This document shows positions 1 to 4,443 of a stretch of DNA of 6,707 nt, piece after piece. The DNA lies in assembly GCF_937997405.1 (NCBI RefSeq), contig NZ_CALKTL010000185.1:1-6707 (forward strand). The letters are read 5' to 3'. The notes beneath the pieces are model-generated. The model was given only the letters and a program-made list of their open reading frames with translations. It ran no database searches and had not been told where the DNA came from. This DNA comes from an uncultured Campylobacter sp. (lineage in GTDB: Bacteria; Campylobacterota; Campylobacteria; Campylobacterales; Campylobacteraceae). Numbering within the stretch: the stretch's first letter is position 1; each line of letters opens with the position of its first letter. Made by a program: the position numbers and the translations under genes.

Positions 1-346
1 GCTGGCGGCGATCCGCTTTAAGTCTGGCAAGTCCTAAACTCGGCACATTATGCGTCCTGGCGCGATAAAAGCTCGGATTAAAAGAGAGGCTTTGATCATC
101 TGAAATTTTATAATTTAGTCCAAATGATGTATAGTAGCCTCGCTCTCTTTCGCCCTTGCGGTATCCATGCTGATCAAAGCCCTTTATCGCGGTCTTTAGA
201 AATAGATTTTCGCTCACATTCCCGCCTGCGCCGAAATTTAGATCTTTATAATTATACGACGCGATCTTGGTAGAGACATTGGCGTATGGATATTTTGCGC
301 CCTTTTTTGTGATGATATTTATCACGCCGCCGCTCGCGCGCTCGCC
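1..346 (-). pseudogene. TonB-dependent receptor, internal fragment (end of plug and first barrel strands), cut by window edge
   Basis: Translating the minus strand from about base 346 down to base 1 gives about 115 uninterrupted residues. They begin GERASGGVINIITKKG, the hallmark end of the TonB-receptor plug domain, and match the GGVINIITKK at residues 165-174 of the intact receptor elsewhere in this window. Barrel-like alternating sequence follows, then NVPSLGLARLKADRRQ at the window edge, a stretch typical of ferric-siderophore receptors. The signal peptide, TonB box and roughly the first 160 residues expected of such a protein are missing. No start codon with a ribosome binding site is seen in this frame. 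Upstream, the same open frame runs into unrelated protein sequence, the lost C-terminus of the zinc-ribbon gene. I read this as the 3' remnant of a receptor gene truncated by recombination. Whether the remaining barrel is intact lies outside the window. The outer-membrane receptor family is certain; the ligand is unknown. Confidence 0.75.
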
Positions 347-493
347 GTTTTTCTTCGCGCCATCTTTGACGCGCACCGCAGTAAGGCATTTATCAAAAAC
401 TAGCGACTTGCGCTCGCCCGTCTCGTCAAAGCTCCAGCCGCCGATTTTCGCGTAAAAATCTGTGCCTACGTAGAGCTTTTTGCGCCACGGCCT
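347..493 (-). pseudogene. Out-of-frame C-terminal segment of the zinc-ribbon protein
   Basis: Immediately downstream of the C5 run at 494-498, the frame shifted by one base reads PWRKKLYVGTDFYAKIGGW, then SFDETGERKSLVFDKC, and ends near DGAKKNG. This looks like real globular protein: it is rich in aromatic, charged and glycine residues and has no stop. The annotated frame instead reads a basic, low-complexity tail (KALRRHRFLRENRRLEL) that looks like antisense of frame. I infer that this segment is the natural continuation of the zinc-ribbon gene, split off by a one-base insertion. Its own 3' end is also missing, because the frame passes directly into TonB-receptor sequence near 335-346. The original C-terminal length is not known. 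Confidence 0.6.
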
Positions 494-938
494 GGGGGTT
501 TTTATACAGCTCGTAAAATAGCTCCGCCGTTTTTTCGTCGCCCTGCCACGCAAGCGAGCACAGAAGGTGATTTAGCGCGTTTTTGGAGTTATCTTGTAGC
601 GAGTCTAGTTTGGTTATGAGCGCGTCTCTTACGTCCTTAGGCGCGCCAAAGTAGAGCTCGGGCGGATAGTAGATCTGCTTCGCCGCCGCGGCTCGCGCGA
701 TCCTTGGATCGTGGATGCCCAGCAGGCTAAAAAGCGCCCAAAAATCGTTATAAATCTCATCCCATTTTTCGATCTCGTCGATTCTGTCCGCGATTTTTCG
801 GATCATAGCCTCCACTTCGTCCGCGCTTAGGTTTAAAATCTCCTCTCGCCTCTGTTTTTGGCGGCACGAGTGGCAAATGCCGTCGAAATAGATCGTGTTT
901 TCGCCGCATTTTGGGCATAGATGAGCTTTGCTTTGCAT
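426..938 (-). CDS. Zinc-ribbon protein of unknown function, probably frameshifted near its 3' end
   Basis: The open frame encodes 170 residues. A treble-clef/zinc-ribbon-like pair of CxxC knuckles sits at the N-terminus (Cys8, Cys11, Cys22, Cys25: CPKCGENTIYFDGICHSC), so it probably binds Zn2+. The rest is mostly helical and soluble: a charged segment near residues 30-65, then a region with paired helices (about 110-145) that could be repeat-like. No signal peptide or membrane segment is seen. The ATG is supported by TAAGGAGA a few bases upstream (943-950). The last ~24 residues after KNPQ change character to a very basic tail, while another frame continues plausible protein, so the true product was probably longer and the reading frame breaks at the C5 run (494-498). 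I do not recognise the family well enough to assign a function. The gene stands alone, 262 bases downstream of the kinase-like gene. Either a disabled gene or a sequencing error in the run would explain the break. Confidence 0.7.
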   Translation of the reverse strand: MQSKAHLCPKCGENTIYFDGICHSCRQKQRREEILNLSADEVEAMIRKIADRIDEIEKWDEIYNDFWALFSLLGIHDPRIARAAAAKQIYYPPELYFGAPKDVRDALITKLDSLQDNSKNALNHLLCSLAWQGDEKTAELFYELYKNPQAVAQKALRRHRFLRENRRLEL

Positions 939-942
939 TTTA

Positions 943-950
943 TCTCCTTA
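943..950 (-). promoter_or_regulatory. Ribosome binding site of the zinc-ribbon gene
   Basis: On the minus strand TAAGGAGA lies four bases before the ATG at 936-938. This strong Shine-Dalgarno match fixes the start codon. The AT-rich spacer further upstream has two TAAAAT hexamers (985-990 and 974-979) that could serve as -10 boxes, but neither is convincing. Confidence 0.6.
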
Positions 951-1149
951 AATTTGGATTTAAATTTCGTCAAATTTTAGCTAAATTTTACTATTTTGTG
1001 GCGATAAAGCGCGGTTTAGAATTTAATGCCGCATTGAATGCGAGGCTTTATAATACACCTAAAATGCGTTATTTTTAAATGGAATTTAAGCTGAAAGAGA
1101 TGTAAATTTTAAATTGCGATAGAAATAGGGCGGGTTTGCGAGATAAAGC

Positions 1150-1198
1150 GGAATTCATCTTTTAAAAGACAAATTCCACTTTTGTGCGCTTAGGCGCA
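1150..1198 (-). terminator. Hairpin pair after the lrgA-lrgB-kinase operon, possible terminator
   Basis: Directly after the stop codon at 1201 the minus-strand RNA can fold UGCGC-CUAA-GCGCA (1185-1198). Then comes a longer imperfect palindrome at 1150-1177 whose 12-bp stem, with two G-U pairs, closes on a UUAA loop. On the plus strand the same two positions are mismatched, which favours a minus-strand RNA role. The tract that follows (GCTTTATCT) is only weakly U-rich, so this is either a poor intrinsic terminator or a 3' stabilising structure. Its placement at the operon end supports the first reading. Confidence 0.4.
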
Positions 1199-1200
1199 AA

Positions 1201-1767
1201 TCACTTTTCAATGTGATGTTTGACCAGATACTCGATGATATTTACCGCATTATCGATGCCGCAATACGATGTGTCGATGCAGATATTGTAGTTTGCGGAC
1301 GCGCCCCAGACTTGGTTGGTGTAGTATTGGTGAAAGCTCATCCTGCCCGCGTCGCTGTTTTCCATATACTCGCGCGCGTCAGTATGGCCCTCTTTTTCTA
1401 ATCTGGCAAGCTTAAACTCATCACTCGCACGTAGAAATACCGTCAGCAGATCCGGATGTCCGCGCAAGAAAAACCCGGCGCAGCGTCCAAGCACTATAAC
1501 GTTGCCGCCCGAGACGATCTTTTCGTAGATTGCTACGATGCGATCGCGCTTTTGCTCATTGGCTAGCTCGTTGTGCGATATTGCCTGAAGTAGCGTATTT
1601 ACGGGCATTTCGTTGTAGAACTCATACATCTGCTCGAAGCAGCCAAGCTCGTCTGCTTTGCGGAGCAGATCCGCCTTGGCTAGATAGGTGTAGCCTAAGC
1701 GCTCGGCTAGTTTGCGCGCAGTTTCGCGCCCGCCTGCGCCCGTTTGTCTAGCGATCGAGATTATCAT
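1201..1767 (-). CDS. Cytidylate-kinase-like family protein (P-loop nucleotide kinase fold)
   Basis: This 188-residue cytosolic protein matches the cytidylate-kinase-like family (Pfam PF13189 type) that is distinct from true Cmk. Seen directly: an N-terminal beta strand and glycine-rich loop IISIARQTGAGGRE (residues 2-15), in which the usual Walker A lysine is replaced, as is normal in this family; VIVLGRCAGFFLRG (90-103); a basic stretch with Arg118-Arg122-type spacing; and the signature YYTNQVWGASANYNICIDTS (148-167). Length is normal for the family. The physiological substrate of these proteins is not established, so phosphorylation of CMP should not be assumed. The ATG at 1765-1767 is preceded by TAAGGAG, which includes the stop codon of lrgB, nine bases away. 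Translation is therefore very likely coupled to lrgB and the protein made together with LrgAB. Family assignment is confident; function is unknown. Confidence 0.85.
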   Translation of the reverse strand: MIISIARQTGAGGRETARKLAERLGYTYLAKADLLRKADELGCFEQMYEFYNEMPVNTLLQAISHNELANEQKRDRIVAIYEKIVSGGNVIVLGRCAGFFLRGHPDLLTVFLRASDEFKLARLEKEGHTDAREYMENSDAGRMSFHQYYTNQVWGASANYNICIDTSYCGIDNAVNIIEYLVKHHIEK

Positions 1768-1772
1768 ATTTT

Positions 1773-1779
1773 CTCCTTA
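1773..1779 (-). promoter_or_regulatory. Ribosome binding site overlapping the lrgB stop codon
   Basis: The minus strand reads TAAGGAG, where TAA (1777-1779) is the lrgB stop codon and AAGGAG is the Shine-Dalgarno of the kinase-like gene, spaced for the ATG at 1767. This arrangement decides the start and implies translational coupling. Confidence 0.7.
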
Positions 1780-2469
1780 GATGAAATGTGCAAAAATACC
1801 GGCACCGATGACGGTCAGAAGTCCCGTAACCGCCATTGCTAAAGACGCCATTGCGCCCTCTACGTCACCGATCTCAAGAGCGCGCGCCGTTCCCATCGCG
1901 TGGCTCGCGCAGCCTAGGGCGATACCTTTTGCCATCGCCTTTTTGATGCCAAAAATTTTAAGTAATGCCTCGCCAAATACGCTACCGATGATGCCCGTAG
2001 CGATGATGCAGGCCACCGTTAGCGTCACGATGCCGCCTAAGCTTTCGCTGATACCCATACCGATTGGCGCCGTGACGGATTTCGGTAGTAGCGTGACATA
2101 CATTGTATGATTTAGCCCAAATATCACCGACATCGCGTAGATGCTGCCTAGTCCTGCGATCATACCCGAAATCAGTCCTGCAAAAATAGCTAAAAAATTA
2201 CTTCGCAAAAGCGCCAGCTGCTCGTATAGCGGTACGGCTAGACAGACGGTAATCGGCGTTAAGAAAAAGCTAATGTGCGAGGCGCTGGCGTTAAATTTTT
2301 CGTATGGAATTTTAAAGATTAAAAGCACGCAGACAGTAAGCACGATACCGATTAGAAGCGGATTGAAAATCGTTAACTTAAAGCGCTTTTTTAGATAAAG
2401 TCCTAGCTCAAATGAGCCCAGGCACAAAAACACGCCGAAAAAAGCGGAGTTCATTAAAATTTCTCTCAT
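1777..2469 (-). CDS. lrgB: LrgB/CidB-family (YohK-type) inner-membrane protein
   Basis: This 230-residue polytopic inner-membrane protein has full family length. About six to seven hydrophobic segments are visible (roughly residues 7-24, 34-52, 66-82, 91-116, 147-168 and 206-229). The family signature is clear: LLPKSVTAPIGMGISESLGG (128-146) and SHAMGTARALEIGDVEGAMA (189-208). LrgB works with LrgA. In Gram-positive bacteria the pair modulates murein hydrolase activity and cell lysis, and related LrgAB/CidAB (PftAB in Bacillus) proteins import pyruvate or other small carboxylates. Which applies here cannot be seen from sequence. The ATG (2467-2469) overlaps the lrgA stop in an ATGA, so the two are co-translated, and the stop codon forms part of the next gene's ribosome binding site. 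No damage is seen. Confidence 0.93.
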   Translation of the reverse strand: MREILMNSAFFGVFLCLGSFELGLYLKKRFKLTIFNPLLIGIVLTVCVLLIFKIPYEKFNASASHISFFLTPITVCLAVPLYEQLALLRSNFLAIFAGLISGMIAGLGSIYAMSVIFGLNHTMYVTLLPKSVTAPIGMGISESLGGIVTLTVACIIATGIIGSVFGEALLKIFGIKKAMAKGIALGCASHAMGTARALEIGDVEGAMASLAMAVTGLLTVIGAGIFAHFI

Positions 2470-2924
2470 TTTTTGTCGTCTCCGGATAAAATTTCGCGCT
2501 CCAGCTTCGCATCCACGCCCTTTGTATTCACGCCGTCTTGTTCGTGCGCGGCTGCGTAGAGTCTGCGCTTAACGCGGGCGAGGGCGATTTTATAAAAGAT
2601 CTGCGTTACCGCGCCGCTTGCACCGATGACTACTACTGTAGAGACTGCCGTAATCGCGATGATTGCGAAAAGATGTTGGCGTAGCGCGTCGCCTGCGATG
2701 ATGATCGCAGCGCCCGCCGGGATAAAGATCACTGGCATAATCTGCATAAAAAACGACACGGTTTCTCTAATCTGCGATACTTTGATTAGTTTGAAGATCA
2801 GGGCTAAAAGCATAATGACTAGCCCATAGATGCTAGCGGGGATTGGCACAGGCACGAGCGCCGCCAAAATCTCCGCAACAAAAGATATTCCTAAAATCAC
2901 ACTAAATTGGATTAAGTAGTTCAA
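2466..2924 (-). CDS. lrgA: LrgA/CidA-family holin-like inner-membrane protein
   Basis: The 152-residue protein has four hydrophobic segments (about 5-23, 29-47, 60-78 and 85-103). It carries the LrgA core: VPVPIPASIYGLVIMLLALI (24-43), then PVIFIPAGAAII (64-75), where family members read lPiPgsi-G and mxFvPagvg. LrgA is the small partner of LrgB and is thought to oligomerise in the inner membrane. After residue ~118 comes a hydrophilic, charged tail of about 35 residues (VKRRLYAAAHEQDG to SGDDKK), longer than in many homologues and probably cytoplasmic. The start is TTG (2922-2924), chosen because CCGAGG sits six bases upstream and the hydrophobic N-terminus begins right there; no ATG fits as well. 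The stop overlaps the lrgB start as ATGA. This is the first gene of a three-gene operon. An alternative label is CidA; sequence alone does not separate them. Confidence 0.9.
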   Translation of the reverse strand: MNYLIQFSVILGISFVAEILAALVPVPIPASIYGLVIMLLALIFKLIKVSQIRETVSFFMQIMPVIFIPAGAAIIIAGDALRQHLFAIIAITAVSTVVVIGASGAVTQIFYKIALARVKRRLYAAAHEQDGVNTKGVDAKLEREILSGDDKK

Positions 2925-2930
2925 AGTTTA

Positions 2931-2936
2931 CCTCGG
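2931..2936 (-). promoter_or_regulatory. Ribosome binding site deciding the TTG start of lrgA
   Basis: CCGAGG on the minus strand ends six to seven bases before the TTG at 2922-2924. It is the only Shine-Dalgarno-like site near the N-terminus of lrgA and supports the unusual initiation codon. Confidence 0.55.
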
Positions 2937-2949
2937 ATTAAAATTTAGG

Positions 2950-3090
2950 GCTAAATTTAGCACTTTGCAGTTAAAATAGATATTAATCTTGCTAGGTTTG
3001 GGCGAAATTTTGCGGCAAAATTTACTTAAGTAAGCTCTGTAGCTAGGCTTTAGGTAGAATTTTGAGATTTATCGTAGCGCTAAATTTAGC
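2950..3090. repeat. Cluster of perfect short palindromes in the lrgA leader
   Basis: The spacer before lrgA holds GCTAAATTTAGC twice (2950-2961 and 3079-3090), each a perfect 12-bp palindrome. Between them are AAATTTTGC-G-GCAAAATTT (3005-3023), with 9-bp arms, and TTACTTAAGTAA (3022-3033), a perfect 12-bp palindrome adjoining it. Such sites could be operators for a dimeric regulator of the lrgAB operon, or RNA hairpins in its leader or after the upstream gene. None is followed by a U-tract on the minus strand. Words like AAATTTAGC seem frequent in this AT-rich background, so part of this may be chance. Confidence 0.5.
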
Positions 3091-3127
3091 CTTGCGGCAT
3101 GGATAAAATCCGGCGACGACTACTCAA

Positions 3128-3376
3128 TCAAGAATCCTTGCCTAGCTCGATTTTGATACCGAGCACCTTGCAGACTAGATCAAAAATTTCAATATCGACA
3201 TTGGGCGCGTATTCGTCCAAGACCGTGTAAACTTCGGCACGCATATCCTCGTCGTGGCCCGGGTGCGAGCGCGAATACAGCTCGTCCGTGCGCCGCACGA
3301 GCGTGAGATTATCAATATCTCGCTCGCGCATCGCCTGCTTGAGCCGCTTTGAAATTTGCCATTTGAAACTTTGCAT
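3128..3376 (-). CDS. Small protein, possibly a divergent XRE-like helix-turn-helix regulator
   Basis: This is an 82-residue soluble, highly charged protein without signal peptide, membrane segment or cysteine cluster. The N-terminal part (ISKRLKQAMRERDIDNLTLV, residues 8-27) resembles the first helix and the following turn of Cro/C1-type DNA-binding proteins. The end (IFDLVCKVLGIKIEL, 64-78) resembles the last helix of that fold, where members read ki-xaLgi-i-l. The stretch between (about 30-60) does not fit the usual recognition helix well, so the assignment is tentative. The ATG at 3374-3376 has AAAGGAG five to six bases upstream (3382-3388), which makes this a real gene. It is alone, about 170 bases after the esterase and 203 bases before lrgA. 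If it binds DNA it could act on itself or on the palindromes ahead of lrgA, but nothing proves this. An overlapping frame (3175-3411) lacks a good ribosome site and is rejected. Confidence 0.65.
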   Translation of the reverse strand: MQSFKWQISKRLKQAMRERDIDNLTLVRRTDELYSRSHPGHDEDMRAEVYTVLDEYAPNVDIEIFDLVCKVLGIKIELGKDS

Positions 3377-3381
3377 TTTCG

Positions 3382-3438
3382 CTCCTTTGAAATTTGCGCG
3401 ATACTAGCCAAAAGGACTTTAAAGTTTAATTTATTAAA
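3382..3438 (-). promoter_or_regulatory. Putative promoter region and ribosome binding site of the small regulator-like gene
   Basis: Reading the minus strand, an inverted repeat TTTAAT-AA-ATTAAA (3425-3438) is followed by a T-rich stretch, then TAGTAT (3401-3406), a moderate -10 match, then AAAGGAG (3382-3388) and the ATG. The ribosome site is firm; the -10 and the operator reading are guesses. Confidence 0.35.
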
Positions 3439-3546
3439 TCCGGTGGCGCATTTCGGCGCGATCAGCGAGCCTGCGCCGCTCGGTCTTACGCTTGCAAATA
3501 TAAAACGAGCCGGGTTTAGATTAAGGCTTACCAGCTAAATAGAAGA

Positions 3547-4443
3547 TTATCTTTGCGTAAATAGCGCTAAATCTCGCAAAGCCAATGGGATTACTTCGCC
3601 GTGCGAAGCGCCTTCGTAGAGCCTAAACTCGCAAGAAAGCCCCTTTGTTTTTAAAATTTCAGCTAGATCGGCCGCTTTTAAAATTCCCGCTTTATCGGTT
3701 TTTCCTTTACGCATTTCACGCGAGCCGGCAACGAGCATTATGAATTTCGCTTTTAAATTTGATCTAAGCTTTCCCTCGTCTAGGGCATCTCTGATCAGCT
3801 GTGATTCACCCCACCACAACGAAGGCGAGGCGATAAAAAACTCGTCGAAAATCCCATCGTCGCGCAGCAAAGCATAAATCCCGAATAGCCCGCCAAACGA
3901 ATGTCCGAAGTAAATTTTATCGCTTTTTGCCGTAGAGTATTTTTTCTCCACGAGCGGAAATAGTTCATCTTTTATGAAATCATAAAATTCTGCCGCGCCG
4001 CCGCCGTTTGCGTATTCTTCGCCGCTCGCCGCGGGCGTTAAATCTCTCGTGCGACGCTTAGTATCATACGCTAGCGGGCTATCGTATCCGATGCCTACTA
4101 TAAGGACGGTTTTATTTAATTTAGACCCGGTTTCGGCGTTTTGCTTTGCGCCATTCGCATAAATTTTCGCATAGGAGTTTAAAAGTATCGGAAACTGCGC
4201 GTTCGCATCAACCATAAAAACTACCCTATCGTAGCGAGCGACATTTTTTTGGCGAGCTATAAAAATTTTATATTTTTCGTCGCTCTCGCTTTTTAGAATA
4301 AAATCACTCACGTTAAACATTTCGCGCGCAGCCTCGCTTATCCGCTCAATCTTTTGCGGCGGTTTTGCCCCCAGATTGCAAGCGAATAAGCACGCTAAAA
4401 AGAGTGCGTTAAATACCGCAAGAAAGCTCTTTGGGCTTACCAT
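3547..4443 (-). CDS. Exported alpha/beta-hydrolase, siderophore (catecholate trilactone) esterase of IroE/Fes/Cee type
   Basis: This 298-residue hydrolase belongs to the putative-esterase family (PF00756). The nucleophile elbow is GHSFGG (residues 180-185, Ser182), and the catalytic histidine is in EGASHGEVIP (His281). Family features include VVFMVDANAQF (74-84, equivalent to the mLDGna motif), RTRDLTPA (131-138) and ASPSLWW (205-211). IroE of enterobacteria uses a Ser-His pair in the periplasm, and Cee of Campylobacter jejuni cuts the enterobactin trilactone there. A hydrophobic N-terminus (about residues 6-25) shows export. It contains LFAC (19-22), a loose lipobox, so it could be a lipoprotein, or it may be cut after LGA (24-26). 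The gene overlaps the receptor gene by 7 nt (ATGGTAA), with only a weak AAGG upstream, so its translation is probably coupled to the receptor. The likely role is to hydrolyse ferric enterobactin-like or salmochelin-like siderophores brought in by the receptor, releasing iron. Substrate not proven. Confidence 0.88.
   Translation of the reverse strand: MVSPKSFLAVFNALFLACLFACNLGAKPPQKIERISEAAREMFNVSDFILKSESDEKYKIFIARQKNVARYDRVVFMVDANAQFPILLNSYAKIYANGAKQNAETGSKLNKTVLIVGIGYDSPLAYDTKRRTRDLTPAASGEEYANGGGAAEFYDFIKDELFPLVEKKYSTAKSDKIYFGHSFGGLFGIYALLRDDGIFDEFFIASPSLWWGESQLIRDALDEGKLRSNLKAKFIMLVAGSREMRKGKTDKAGILKAADLAEILKTKGLSCEFRLYEGASHGEVIPLALRDLALFTQR

Noticed and set aside
267..455. 62-residue plus-strand open frame at the left end
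   Set aside because: Antisense to clear TonB-receptor and zinc-ribbon gene sequence; no ribosome binding site.
1781..2110. 109-residue plus-strand open frame
   Set aside because: It lies entirely antisense to lrgB, has no ribosome binding site, and its Ala/Pro/Ile-rich sequence is the expected mirror of a membrane protein.
3175..3411. 78-residue minus-strand frame overlapping the small regulator-like gene
   Set aside because: It shares most of its bases with the better-supported 82-residue frame, lacks a suitably spaced ribosome site, and has a composition rich in Ser/Arg/Cys typical of a wrong frame.
3377..3546. Spacer after the esterase: searched for a terminator and for a small gene (plus frame 3356-3538)
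   Set aside because: The best hairpin (CGAGC-7 nt-GCTCG, 3466-3482) is short and has no U-tract on the minus strand. The plus frame has no ribosome site and begins inside the opposite gene.
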